A stretch of DNA of 53,218 nt from Chloroflexota bacterium (GTDB lineage Bacteria; Chloroflexota; UBA11872; UBA12225; JAJDUF01). Location: assembly GCA_022826725.1 (NCBI GenBank), contig JAJDUF010000014.1:1-53218 (forward strand), given 5' to 3'. Shown in pieces: positions 41,097 to 50,121 of the stretch. The position numbers and the translations under genes were made by a program. The notes beneath the pieces were generated by a model that did no database searches, was not told the DNA's origin, and saw only the letters and a list, made by a program, of their open reading frames with translations. The number at the start of each line of letters is the position of its first letter. Position 1 is the stretch's first letter.

Positions 41097-42362
41097 CTAG
41101 TACAGCGTGCCGTAGTCGGAGCCTTCTTCGTCAATGGACTGGAAGGCGCCGGGGAAGTAGCAGTTGACCTGATAACCAAAGTGGGCCAGCAAGGCGCCAT
41201 CGAGCCGGTCGTCGAGCGCCCACTCCAGCGTCAGGTTGTGCAGGTCGGCCAGCGCCGTCGTCTCGCCGGGCTGGCCCGCCAGCCCATACCGGCTCGCCCA
41301 GAAGATCGCCTCCCAGCCGAAGGCAATCGCCTGCTCTCTGATGCAGGAGCGACCGCTGATTTCGTGCCAGTAGCGGTGGAAAGAGATCGCGTGGACGGTC
41401 TGCTTAATCAGGGCCGCGGCCAGACTGTCGTCCGACTCGCCCTCGACGAATCCGGCGCCAAAGGCAATAACGTTATTCAGTTCGCTGTATTGGGGCAGGA
41501 GGGTCCGATCGTCCTCCTCGACGATCAGCGACACGCCGGCGCGCTCCAGGAATTCGGGCCACTGGGTGGTCGGTGCAAAGGAGCGCATCAACTCCAGCGC
41601 CGGGAGGAAGCGGGGGTCAACGGTGCGCTGCTCCGGCTCCGGCTCCGGCGCGAAGCGGTGCGGCGCCGCGCCGAGGTACGGCAACGGTCCGGCGGTTTCG
41701 GACGGCGAGGCCCAGCCGGTGACAATCCAGGGTAGGGCGGGGCCGGCCGGCACACCTTGTAGCTCGGCGCCCGTAGCCGGGCGCACCTGGGACCACGCCA
41801 AGCCTAACCGGCTAAAGGTCAAGAGGTCCGGAATCCAGCGCCGCTGCCCATCGGCGACGAGGTAGACGCGGCCAGACTGCCGGTCCTGCCAGAGTGACCC
41901 GGTGAGCAGCGCCGGCCCGACCGGCCACTGCCGCAGCCAGGATGGGCTGACGAGCACGACATCGTCGGTAGTAAGCCCCTGCGCCCGGAGGCTCTGCCGG
42001 TCGGCGAGCCAGCGCCGTTGTCCATCCGGTGCGATGAGCCACAGGGCCGCTCGGTCCGGTACTTTTACGACCTGCGGCCAGACTGAGGCCGATTCGGTAC
42101 CGGCCGGGGCACCACTCTCGGCGTGCAGGGCGGCCGGCGCCGGAAGGACACTCGCCAACACGGTCGCCAACAGCCCGATAAGCAACCGGAGGGGGTACCT
42201 ACCCCCCGGCCCCTTCCCTTCAGGGAAGGGGAGTCCGCGCGGCGAGGGGATTTTCTCCCTCACCCTTAACCCCTCTCCCAGTGGGGGAGGGAGGGCTATG
42301 TCACGAAAGCCTATCCTTTTCAGGAAACGTATCCGTGATTCCAAGCACCACCACAGCAACAT
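41097..42362 (-). CDS. secreted hypothetical protein; N-terminus runs through repeats
   Basis: 421 residues if started at ATG 42360-42362; a TTG at 42183-42185 or GTG at 42261-42263 are alternatives. The signal core is LRLLIGLLATVLASVL near residue 60, and the preceding 55 residues are encoded by repeat modules B and A. The mature part has two copies of an IAPDGQRRWLAD/LVADGQRRWIPD-type motif, seen in cell-surface proteins, then a helical C-terminal domain (HAISFHRYWHEISGRSCIREQAIAF region) of unknown function. A divergent promoter pair separates it from the solute-binding gene. Confidence 0.65.
   Translation of the reverse strand: MLLWWCLESRIRFLKRIGFRDIALPPPLGEGLRVREKIPSPRGLPFPEGKGPGGRYPLRLLIGLLATVLASVLPAPAALHAESGAPAGTESASVWPQVVKVPDRAALWLIAPDGQRRWLADRQSLRAQGLTTDDVVLVSPSWLRQWPVGPALLTGSLWQDRQSGRVYLVADGQRRWIPDLLTFSRLGLAWSQVRPATGAELQGVPAGPALPWIVTGWASPSETAGPLPYLGAAPHRFAPEPEPEQRTVDPRFLPALELMRSFAPTTQWPEFLERAGVSLIVEEDDRTLLPQYSELNNVIAFGAGFVEGESDDSLAAALIKQTVHAISFHRYWHEISGRSCIREQAIAFGWEAIFWASRYGLAGQPGETTALADLHNLTLEWALDDRLDGALLAHFGYQVNCYFPGAFQSIDEEGSDYGTLY
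42195..42297. repeat. palindromic modules B and A-like at the 5' end of the gene at 41097
   Basis: B: TACCCCCCGGCCCCTTCCCT with its G-rich arm (42195-42235). A-like: CTCCCTCACCCTTAACCCCT then CTCCCAGTGGGGGAGGGAGG (42258-42297). Both are inside the longest frame of the minus-strand gene. Confidence 0.8.
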
Positions 42363-42367
42363 GGCCC

Positions 42368-42373
42368 TATACT
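42368..42373 (+). promoter_or_regulatory. -10 element giving a likely leaderless mRNA
   Basis: TATACT ends exactly seven bases before the ATG at 42381, as at 22228. The minus strand has TAGTAT over nearly the same bases, six bases before the ATG at 42362, so the element could serve both directions. Confidence 0.45.
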
Positions 42374-42380
42374 AGCAGTG

Positions 42381-44084
42381 ATGGTTGGTACTGGGATGCC
42401 GCTCGCACATAAGAAGCGTATGCGCCGGGCCGCGCGCCGGCGGCCGGCGGTGCGTTGGTGGCTGCACCTCGGCGTCATCGCGGCGCTGGTGAGCCTGCTG
42501 CTGCCCGCGCCGGTGGCGTTGGCGGCGTTGCCGGTGCTGCGCCTGGAGTTGGCGGCGGAGCCGCACACGCTCGATCCGCAGCGCGCGGTGGGGCCGGACG
42601 AAACCGCCGTCGTGCGCCAGCTCTACGAGCCGCTGCTGCGGTTCGATACGGAGTTGCGGCCGCAACTAGCTCTAGCCGAGCGCGTGGAGAGCAATGCCGA
42701 CAATACGGTCTGGACGTTCACGCTGCGGGCCAACGCGCGGTGGAGCGATGGGGAGCCGGTCACGGCGGCGCAGGTCCGCGACGGCTGGCTCCGCATGATG
42801 ACGCGGGAGATTCCCGACGGGTTGAGCCGGCCCTTCCAAGTCATAGAAAATGCCCGCTTCTTTCGCGTCAACCTCATCGTCAATCCGGCGGCCGTGGGTG
42901 TGCAGGCGCTCGACCACCGCACGTTGCAGGTGACGACGGAAAATCCGGCGCCCCACCTGCCGATGATCGCCGCGCTGCCGGGCGCCGTGCCCTACCGCAG
43001 CGATGCGCCGGCGCCGCGCGGCGAGCGGGCGGCGGGGACAGCCGAGAACCCGCTGCACGTCGGGAACGGCCCCTTCCGGCTCACTGCCTGGCATCCGGGC
43101 GAGGTCTTGCGCCTCGAACCGAACCCGTACTATTGGGGTGGGCCGCCAGCGGTCGCGCTAGAGATTCACCTGCCGTATAGCGCACTGCCGGCGAACGGCG
43201 AGGACGCGCTGACTCGCTTCCGCGCCGGCCGTCGGGACATCGTCGTGGTGCCGCCGGAGCGGGTGGCCGAGGTCCTGGCCGCTCCCCCGGCGGGCGCACG
43301 TGTGCTGCGCCAGCCGCTGCCGCAGACGACGTGGCTCAGTCTGAACGTCACCAGGGAGCCGTTCGATACGGTCGAGGTGCGGCGGGCGCTGTCGTATGCG
43401 TTGGACCGCCGGGCGATCATTCGGAACGCGCGCGGCGGGGTGGGACAGCCGGCCTACGGCCTGCTCCCGCCGGGCGTGCCGGGGCACAATCCCGGCGCGG
43501 GAGTGGGACGCGAGGCCAATGCGACCACCGCCCTGCTGATGCTGGCGGCAGCGGATTGGAACGTGCCGTGGGGTGACGGCTTTGGCGGCAATAATCTGCC
43601 GCGGTTTACGCTCCGCTACCCGGCGCTGCCGCAGCCGACGCGGCTGGCGTTCGCCATTCGTGACCAGCTGGCCTACGCGCTCGGTATCTGGATCAGGCTC
43701 GACCCGCTCAACCCGATCGGGTACGCGCACGCGCTGGAGACGAAAGACTTTGAGTTGGCGTTGAGCGGCTGGACCAGCACGTACCCCGACCCGGAGGCGT
43801 GGTTCTGGTTGACATTTGGCGAGGGGAAGCTGGCCAACCGCACCGGCTGGTCGAACCGGGTGTTCGACCGGCTCTGGCGCGCAGCGGAAGCGGCGCCGAC
43901 GGAAGAGGAGCGGCTGCGCCTGTACCACACTGCGCAGCATCTACTCACGGAGGAAGCGCCGGCGATCTTCCTCATGCATGGCGAGCGGCTGATCCTGGTG
44001 CGCGAGGGGATTGTGGGGATCGAACCGGCGCTGATGGACGATCTGCCCGGGGCCGCCTCGCTCTCCCGGGTGCGGGTGGGCTGA
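42381..44084 (+). CDS. ABC transporter substrate-binding protein, oligopeptide type (SBP_bac_5)
   Basis: 567 residues; GTG at 42378 is also possible. A basic N-terminus and hydrophobic core (GVIAALVSLLLPAPVALAA) make a secretion signal; a lipoprotein Cys is not visible. The DppA/OppA fold is shown by EPHTLDPQRAVGPDETAVVRQ, LAERVESNADNTVWTFTLR and ARWSDGEPVTAAQV, with the typical WLSLNVTREPFDTVEVRRAL segment near residue 318. It should bind peptides or similar solutes outside the membrane, but no permease or ATPase genes are adjacent. Confidence 0.9.
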   Translation: MVGTGMPLAHKKRMRRAARRRPAVRWWLHLGVIAALVSLLLPAPVALAALPVLRLELAAEPHTLDPQRAVGPDETAVVRQLYEPLLRFDTELRPQLALAERVESNADNTVWTFTLRANARWSDGEPVTAAQVRDGWLRMMTREIPDGLSRPFQVIENARFFRVNLIVNPAAVGVQALDHRTLQVTTENPAPHLPMIAALPGAVPYRSDAPAPRGERAAGTAENPLHVGNGPFRLTAWHPGEVLRLEPNPYYWGGPPAVALEIHLPYSALPANGEDALTRFRAGRRDIVVVPPERVAEVLAAPPAGARVLRQPLPQTTWLSLNVTREPFDTVEVRRALSYALDRRAIIRNARGGVGQPAYGLLPPGVPGHNPGAGVGREANATTALLMLAAADWNVPWGDGFGGNNLPRFTLRYPALPQPTRLAFAIRDQLAYALGIWIRLDPLNPIGYAHALETKDFELALSGWTSTYPDPEAWFWLTFGEGKLANRTGWSNRVFDRLWRAAEAAPTEEERLRLYHTAQHLLTEEAPAIFLMHGERLILVREGIVGIEPALMDDLPGAASLSRVRVG

Positions 44085-44117
44085 TAAGCGCAGGGTGTTT
44101 ATCGCGGCTGTTTCGGT

Positions 44118-45794
44118 CTAGCGGCGGGGTAGCTCGTCCGGGAAGCTGCGGCGGAGGCTGAGGTAGGGCATGGGGGCGGCTTGGCCGAGGCCACATAGCG
44201 AGGCTCCGGTGATGACTTCGGGTAACGCATCCAACTGGGCGAGTGCGAGCGGGTCCGCGGTGCCACGGCGCACCGCGCCGATGAGGCGGGTCATGTGGGC
44301 CATGCCTTCGCGGCAAGGGGTACACTTCCCGCACGATTCGCGGGCGTTGTAGGCCGACAGGTGCTCGACGGCCTCGATGATGGGCAGGCGGTCGTCAATG
44401 ACCACCATGCCGCCGGCGCCGAGCATGGCGTGGGTGTCGGCGAGCGGACCACCGGCGATGGGAATATCCAGCCGGTCGGCCGGAATCAAGCCGCCCGAGG
44501 GGCCGCCACACAGCACGGCCCGGAGCTGCCGGCCCTCGTGGGCACCGCCGCCGAGGTCTTCGACGATGGTGCGGATGGTCATACCGAACGGCACCTCGTA
44601 GGTGCCCGGCCGGCGCACGGCCCCGCCGAGGCTGATGACTTTGGTGCCGGGGAAGTCCTTGGTGCCGACGGAGCGATACCACAGGCGGCCGTGCTGGACG
44701 ATCAGCGGCACGTTGCACAGGGTCTCGACGTTGCTGATGACGGTCGGCTGGCCCCATAGCCCTTGCTCGACGGGCAGCGGTGGCTTCAGCCGTGGCTCGG
44801 CCCGGTGGCCCTCGATGCTGTTGAGGATGACCGACTCCTCGCCACACACGTAGCCACCGGCGCCGCGCCGCACCTCGACCGGGATCGGCAGGAGGCCGCT
44901 TGCTTGGGCCTGCGCCAATGCAAGCTCCATTCGTTCGGCCGCGAGATCGGCTTGCCCGTTGATGTAGAGGTAGATGCGCGCGGCTTCGAGGGCGAGGGCT
45001 GCAATCTGCATCCCCTCTATGAGTAGGTGCGGATCGTATTCCATGAGGTACCGTTCTTTGGAGACACCCGGCTCGCCCTCTTCGGCGTTCACCACGTAGT
45101 AGCGCGGGCCGGCGTAGCGACGGGCGGTTTGCAGCTTGATGTCCAGCGGGAAATAGGCACCCCCGCGACCACGCAGGCGCGACGTGTCAAGCAGCCGGAT
45201 GACGGCCGGCGGTCCCAACGCCTGCGCCCGCGCGAGGGCCTGGTAGCCGCCGGCGGCGCGGGCGGACTCTAGGGAGTGGGGGTCAACCGTCCCGCACCGG
45301 CGCAGCACGCGGCGCACTTCCGGCGGCCGTGGGGTGCGGAGCGGCCGGATGGGGTGGGGCGGTGGCTCCGGTGACGCCAGGGCGGCGCGCAGCCGCTCCG
45401 GCGTGGCACCGGTGATGCAGCGGCCGTCCACCTCGGCCACGGGACCGGCGTCGCAGATGAACAGACACTCGTGCTCGACCACGGTGCAGCCGCCAAGCTC
45501 GTCGGCGAGGCTGCGGGCGGCGGTCAGCAGCTCGTGTGCCCCGTGCTGGCGACAACTGAGGCAGGTGCAGACACCGACGACTCGGCCGTTTGGTTGCTCC
45601 AAGCGCAGCTCGTTGTAGCTAGTCGCAATGCCGTAGACGGTGCTTTCCGGCATAAAGAGGTGCCGGGCGACGGCGCGTAGCCCGTCGGCCGAGAGATAGG
45701 ATTCGGCAGCGTGGATAGCCCGCAGCGCCGGCAACAACTGGGTGCGCTCGCGCGGCAGGGCGGCTAGGATCGTGGCGTAGTCGGTGCGAGCCAT
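44118..45794 (-). CDS. fused NuoE-NuoF-like NADH diaphorase subunit
   Basis: 558 residues. Residues 1-150 are the NuoE-type thioredoxin-like domain with all four [2Fe-2S] cysteines (GVCTCLSC and ECLFICDAG). Residues 170-540 are NuoF: the FMN/NADH site includes LRGRGGAYFPLDIKL near 212 and NAEEGEPGVSKERYLME near 240, and the [4Fe-4S] ligands are in ESCGKCTPCREG and SLCGLGQ. The fusion resembles HoxF or FdsB, which pass electrons between NAD and a hydrogenase or formate dehydrogenase. No partner gene is in the window, so its electron acceptor is unknown. Confidence 0.92.
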   Translation of the reverse strand: MARTDYATILAALPRERTQLLPALRAIHAAESYLSADGLRAVARHLFMPESTVYGIATSYNELRLEQPNGRVVGVCTCLSCRQHGAHELLTAARSLADELGGCTVVEHECLFICDAGPVAEVDGRCITGATPERLRAALASPEPPPHPIRPLRTPRPPEVRRVLRRCGTVDPHSLESARAAGGYQALARAQALGPPAVIRLLDTSRLRGRGGAYFPLDIKLQTARRYAGPRYYVVNAEEGEPGVSKERYLMEYDPHLLIEGMQIAALALEAARIYLYINGQADLAAERMELALAQAQASGLLPIPVEVRRGAGGYVCGEESVILNSIEGHRAEPRLKPPLPVEQGLWGQPTVISNVETLCNVPLIVQHGRLWYRSVGTKDFPGTKVISLGGAVRRPGTYEVPFGMTIRTIVEDLGGGAHEGRQLRAVLCGGPSGGLIPADRLDIPIAGGPLADTHAMLGAGGMVVIDDRLPIIEAVEHLSAYNARESCGKCTPCREGMAHMTRLIGAVRRGTADPLALAQLDALPEVITGASLCGLGQAAPMPYLSLRRSFPDELPRR

Positions 45795-45902
45795 GCGGCT
45801 ATCCCTTCACCGTGTCGTCGTCCGCCTAAATCTAGCGCAGCACTCCCAATCTGTCAGCCGCGCGCCGCTTGCTACCATTTTGGCGCGGTGGAGGGGGGAT
45901 GA

Positions 45903-46511
45903 ATGACGGCCGAGGAGGAGCGAGTGTCCCAACCGCCTGAGCGCCGGCAACTGATGATGCGCCGGCCCAATCTCGACGGACTGCCCCGGCTCGTCGTGCC
46001 GTCCGGGTACGCGCTGCGCTCCTATCGTCGCGGCGACGAGGCGGCGTGGGCGGCGATCATGAATACCGGAATCGGTAGCGATTGGACGGCAGCGCGGTGT
46101 GTCGAGTACCTGACCGGGGAGCCGCAGTTCCGCGCCGACGGTCTGTTCTTCGCCACGGTAGGCGACACGGCCGGGCCGGCGATTGGCTCGGCCTGTGCCT
46201 GGACCGAGCACCCGGATGAGCGGGACGAGGGGCTGGTCCACATGGTCTGTGTGCTGCCGGAGCACCGCGGCCACGGCCTCGGACGGGTGGTGACGCTCGC
46301 CGTGCTGCGCTACATGCGGCAACACGGCTTTCGGTCGGCGCGCTTGCGGACCAATGATTGGCGGCTCTCGGCTATCCGCGCCTACCTGTCGTTGGGCCTG
46401 GAACCGCTGTACCCGCCCGATACGGCGCCGGGAGACGACCATCGGGCGCGATGGGCCGCAGTCATCGCGCAGCTGGGTGCATCTCCAGCACAGGGAACCG
46501 ACGGCGCATGA
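45903..46511 (+). CDS. GNAT family N-acetyltransferase
   Basis: 202 residues starting at ATG 45903. The acetyl-CoA motif is VCVLPEHRGHGLGRVVTLAVL near residue 115, whose R-G-H-G-L-G turn fits the Q/R-x-x-G-x-G/A rule. The surrounding strands (ALRSYRRGDEAAW at the start, ARLRTNDWRLSAIRAYLSLGL near 147) follow the fold and resemble MshD-type proteins. Substrate unknown. Its stop overlaps the start of the next gene by four bases. Confidence 0.88.
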   Translation: MTAEEERVSQPPERRQLMMRRPNLDGLPRLVVPSGYALRSYRRGDEAAWAAIMNTGIGSDWTAARCVEYLTGEPQFRADGLFFATVGDTAGPAIGSACAWTEHPDERDEGLVHMVCVLPEHRGHGLGRVVTLAVLRYMRQHGFRSARLRTNDWRLSAIRAYLSLGLEPLYPPDTAPGDDHRARWAAVIAQLGASPAQGTDGA

Positions 46512-47830
46512 GTAACCGGCCGGCTTTCGCGCCGCAGCAGCGTCGTCGCCGGCGGCGGGTGCTGCTCGGAGCGGGGATCGTGGCCGTCGTTGCCGGCGGT
46601 GGAGCGGTGGGGGCGGCGCTGTGGGGGAGCTTCGTCCGCTCGGAGCGAGCGGCGCCGAGCGGCCCGTCAACCCCGGTACCGCTCAACGCCGTGGCGACGC
46701 AGCCCACCGACCGGCAGCTCTGGCCCAAGCTGGCAGCGCGGCTGGTCGAGCAGGAGCCGGCCATGCAGCTGGCACCGGAGGTGATCCGGCTCGATGATGT
46801 TGCTCCGAGACTCGCCGCCGGCGAGGCGGCCGACCTGCTGGCGGTGCCGGACTCCCACGTGACGCAGCTGGCGGCGGCGGGTGGCCTAACGGCGACGGCC
46901 GATCTGTTGCGTGGTAGGAACGCACCGACCCGCGACGAATTCGTCCATCGTCTGTTCGGGGCATTGAGCCTCGAAGGAGTGCTGTACGGCTTACCCTGGC
47001 GCTGGCGCGGAGTCGCGTTGCTGCTCGACAGTGCGTCCTGGCAACGGGCCGAGTTGAAGCTGCCGCCCGACCACTGGCGAGACGACCGCTGGTCACTACA
47101 GGCGATGGCGGCCGCTCTCGCGCGGTTTCGGGAGTTGGCAAGGGCAGATGATTCGGGGCCACCCCCCTTTCGGGGCGGGACACGTTGGTCGGATTGGCTG
47201 CCGTGGCTGTGGCTGAATGACGCCGCGCTCTGGCGGCACGGCGCTACGACCGCGGCGCTCACCGAGCCGGCTGCCGTAACTGCGCTGCATAGCTATGCCG
47301 AGTGGCGCACGCCGCCGCAGCCGGCGCCGGGAAGCGCCGGTGCTATCGTCATGGTGGAGCCGACTTGGCGCACGGTGGGACGAGCGCTGAAAGCCGGCCA
47401 GGTAGCGTATCCGCTGCCTCGCGGCGTGTGGCGCACGACCCTGCTACGCTCGGAGTCCCTACTGCTGACGGGCGCAGCGGCGCAGCCGGATACGGCGCGG
47501 CGGGCGCTGGTCGCCTTGGTGACGGATGCGGGGCAGGAGATCGTGGCCGCGGACGGCGCCGGCTTTCCCGTGTGGCGAGCGACGCTGGCGGGGCGAACGC
47601 TATGGAAGCAATGGCGGGAGACACCGAGCCTGGTACGGGCGCTGCGGACCTTTATCGAGACAGGGACCTATGGCGCGGTGCCACCCTATCCGAGCCGCTG
47701 GCCGGAGGCAGAGCGAGTGCTCAACCGCGAGCTGGGACCGGCACTGGATGGGCACGTACCGGTGGCTGCGGTGGTACAGTCGGCGGCAGCGGCACTGGCG
47801 CCGCTGCTGGCGGCATCACGCTGGCCGTAG
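46508..47830 (+). CDS. extracellular solute-binding-like protein (family 1 type)
   Basis: 440 residues from the ATG at 46508 (overlap ATGA). The N-terminus has a run of arginines then a single hydrophobic segment (VLLGAGIVAVVAGGGAVGAAL), giving a membrane anchor or uncleaved signal. The segment LEGVLYGLPWRWRGVALLLDSASWQ near residue 157 fits family 1 binding proteins (MalE-like), and FIETGTYGAVP near 380 is also typical. No transporter genes adjoin. Its partner GNAT gene gives no substrate clue. Confidence 0.7.
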   Translation: MSNRPAFAPQQRRRRRRVLLGAGIVAVVAGGGAVGAALWGSFVRSERAAPSGPSTPVPLNAVATQPTDRQLWPKLAARLVEQEPAMQLAPEVIRLDDVAPRLAAGEAADLLAVPDSHVTQLAAAGGLTATADLLRGRNAPTRDEFVHRLFGALSLEGVLYGLPWRWRGVALLLDSASWQRAELKLPPDHWRDDRWSLQAMAAALARFRELARADDSGPPPFRGGTRWSDWLPWLWLNDAALWRHGATTAALTEPAAVTALHSYAEWRTPPQPAPGSAGAIVMVEPTWRTVGRALKAGQVAYPLPRGVWRTTLLRSESLLLTGAAAQPDTARRALVALVTDAGQEIVAADGAGFPVWRATLAGRTLWKQWRETPSLVRALRTFIETGTYGAVPPYPSRWPEAERVLNRELGPALDGHVPVAAVVQSAAAALAPLLAASRWP

Positions 47831-47845
47831 GGAAGGGGGCGGCAG

Positions 47846-47888
47846 CCCCCACCCTAACCCTCCCCCGGAGCAAGCTCCAGGGGAGGGA
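47846..47888. repeat. palindromic repeat module G
   Basis: CCCCCACCCTAACCCTCCCC then the hairpin GGAGCAAGCTCC and GGGGAGGGA. Matches 28093-28135 except near the ends of the arms. Confidence 0.78.
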
Positions 47889-47928
47889 ACCGACCGGGGG
47901 ACATGGTTGCGGCAGGGGGAAGCAAACA

Positions 47929-49236
47929 ATGGTACAAGCGCGGCTCACGAGGCTGCTCGATACGGCCTGGCCGGCGCTGGCGCTGGTGTTGGCAGCGGCC
48001 GGGGTGGTGCGGCTCGGCTACGTCCTGACGCTGGAAAATGCGCTCAACGTCACGTTTGAAGCCGATCCGCTTACCTACGATCAACTGGCCCGCAACCTCC
48101 TGGCCGGCCGGCCTTACGTCGGGGCCAGCTTTTACTTCCCGGCCGGCACCGAGAATCCCACGGCGCTCTGGGACCCGCTCTACCCGCTGTTCCTCGCCGG
48201 CATCTACGCGCTGGTGGGACATGACTTCCTCGCGGTGCGTCTGGTCCACGTCGTGCTGGGCGTGGCTTCCTGTGGCTTGCTGTATGTGCTCGGACGCTCC
48301 ATCTTTGGACCCCGGATTGGGCTGCTGGGTGCCGGGTTTGCTGCCATCTACCCCTTCTTCATCTATTACACCGGGCAGATACTGACCGAGACGCTCTTTA
48401 TCTTTCTCATGCTGGCCCTCCTGACGCTCGCCCGCGCCGTCGCACAGCAGCGTATCAGGGGTGCGCTGGCAGTCCTCACGCTGGGCATCACCGCCGGTCT
48501 GACGGTGCTCACTCGTGCCGAGGCGCTGTACTTCGCCGTAATCCTGATCGTCGTGCTGGGCTGGTGGTCGGCACCCTTGCGGACCGGCGGCACACCGGGT
48601 TGGCGAGCACGGGTCAGCTCGCTCATCGCGCTCGTGGTGGTGTTTGCGGCCACGTTGTCGCCCTGGGTCGGGTTCAACTACGCCCGGTTCGACCGCCTCT
48701 TTGTTACCACCAAGCTCGGCTACAACCTCTACAAGTATTACCACCCGCGCATGACTGCCGATCAGCGCGTGCGTAGCGACGACATTCCACTGCCGGACTT
48801 GACCGGGCTGTCGGAACCGGAGCGCGAGGATCGCTTGTTGAGCGCGGGGCTGGGCTTTATGGCCGATGATCCGGGGCGGACGGCGCGGTTCATGGTGGCC
48901 AAGGCCGGACTACTGTTCAAGCTGACGCCAAGCAACGAGATCAACCGGCGCTATGCCCTGGTTAGCCTGCTGTCGTATGGGGTGCTCGTCCCGTTCATGG
49001 TCATCGGTGCCATCATCAGCCTGCGGCGCTGGCCGCTGACCTGGCCGTTGCTGTTATGGGTAGTGCTGGGGAGCACGAGTGGCATCCTGGTCTTCGCCGG
49101 TATCCGCCTCCGCATGCGGATCGAGCCGATCTTGCTCTTATTCGCAGCGGTGGGGGTGGTCAAGCTCGTGGAGTGGCTGTGGTCGCGGCGCGCTGCCGGA
49201 CGAGAGATGGAGCAGCCGGAGCAAGGTGGCGGCTGA
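47929..49236 (+). CDS. GT39/ArnT-like membrane glycosyltransferase
   Basis: 435 residues from the ATG at 47929 with GGGGGA upstream; earlier frame lies in repeat and in the previous gene. Nine to ten hydrophobic helices. The first periplasmic loop has FEADPLTYDQLARNLLAG near residue 43 and ALWDPLYPLFLAGIYAL near 78, the acidic motif and YPLF/DPLYP block of GT39-type GT-C enzymes. TRAEALYFA is near 190. It would transfer a sugar from a polyprenyl carrier. Substrate unknown. Confidence 0.85.
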   Translation: MVQARLTRLLDTAWPALALVLAAAGVVRLGYVLTLENALNVTFEADPLTYDQLARNLLAGRPYVGASFYFPAGTENPTALWDPLYPLFLAGIYALVGHDFLAVRLVHVVLGVASCGLLYVLGRSIFGPRIGLLGAGFAAIYPFFIYYTGQILTETLFIFLMLALLTLARAVAQQRIRGALAVLTLGITAGLTVLTRAEALYFAVILIVVLGWWSAPLRTGGTPGWRARVSSLIALVVVFAATLSPWVGFNYARFDRLFVTTKLGYNLYKYYHPRMTADQRVRSDDIPLPDLTGLSEPEREDRLLSAGLGFMADDPGRTARFMVAKAGLLFKLTPSNEINRRYALVSLLSYGVLVPFMVIGAIISLRRWPLTWPLLLWVVLGSTSGILVFAGIRLRMRIEPILLLFAAVGVVKLVEWLWSRRAAGREMEQPEQGGG

Positions 49237-49256
49237 CGGTCGCTTGGAGGTGCGGC

Positions 49257-49964
49257 TCAACTGTCGTCCGGCGCGTTCTCGAAAACGTCTTGGAGGTCCA
49301 GACCCGTCTCCTTGGTGATGCCATTGACGAGGTAGTAGAGCGCGATGACGAGAATGATGATCGAGGGGACGGTGATGACCGGGAAGCTCAGGGCGGTCAT
49401 GCGCCCTAGCTCCTCGTTGAAGGCGGCGCTGCCCGGCTCGCTGACGACGACTATTCGTGCCAGCACATAGTTCAGCACGGTCGAGACGAGCAGCCCGAAC
49501 ACGACCATATACGTGGCGACGACCAGCCGGCGCTCGTAGGCTTGGACCCGGCCCCGTTGCCGCAGCGCCGCGTAGACTCGTTCGACGGCGATGACTTGAT
49601 GGATGATCGTCTTGATAAGCGGATAGCGGGTACGGAGCGAGACCAGCACCGCGATACCGACGATGAACGGCACAGCTGCCTCCTTGATCGCCAGCCACTC
49701 GACCGGCAGCTTGAGCAGGCCGATGCCGCCGGTGAGCAGCACGCTGACAAATCCCAGCGCCGAGTAGAAATTGAACCCCCGCCGCGCCGCGAAATCGTAT
49801 AGCCCGTAGCCGACCGGAAATGCCAGGGCCAGGAGTAGCCCGTACACCGGCCCCAATCGGTCCTCGCGACTGAGCTGCATCAGGACGATGGCCGGGAGGG
49901 CGATGTTCAGCCCGATATTCAGCAGCGGGTTTTCGCGGCGCGCTTTTTTGGCATTGGCGCTCAT
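49257..49964 (-). CDS. VC0807-family membrane protein
   Basis: 235 residues with about seven hydrophobic segments. The pattern LALAFPVGYGLYDFAARRGFNF near residue 45, SALGFVSVLLTGGIGLL near 70, AIKEAAVPFIVGIAVLVSLRTR near 90 and the ending TVPSIIILVIALYYLVNGI fits the VC0807 family as I remember it. The role is unknown; the family name comes from a Vibrio locus tag. Single gene on the minus strand. Confidence 0.7.
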   Translation of the reverse strand: MSANAKKARRENPLLNIGLNIALPAIVLMQLSREDRLGPVYGLLLALAFPVGYGLYDFAARRGFNFYSALGFVSVLLTGGIGLLKLPVEWLAIKEAAVPFIVGIAVLVSLRTRYPLIKTIIHQVIAVERVYAALRQRGRVQAYERRLVVATYMVVFGLLVSTVLNYVLARIVVVSEPGSAAFNEELGRMTALSFPVITVPSIIILVIALYYLVNGITKETGLDLQDVFENAPDDS

Positions 49965-50010
49965 TGGCTGTCCACTCCGAATCTACAACCGCCGGCTCGC
50001 CTGGATTCCC

Positions 50011-50095
50011 GCTTTCACGGGGCACACCATGGCCCTGGCACGACCACCGCGCCCCCCTGTAGTCCCCCCGTTGCGACGGGGGGACTACAGGGGGC
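50011..50095. repeat. D-like element then a near-perfect C palindrome
   Basis: GGATTCCCGCTTTCACGGGG, then C at 50051-50095: arms CCCCCTGTAGTCCCCCCGT and ACGGGGGGACTACAGGGGG are exactly complementary over 19 bases with a TGCG loop. Confidence 0.82.
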
Positions 50096-50121
50096 GTCAA
50101 CAGTGCCTAGCCGGGCACCCA

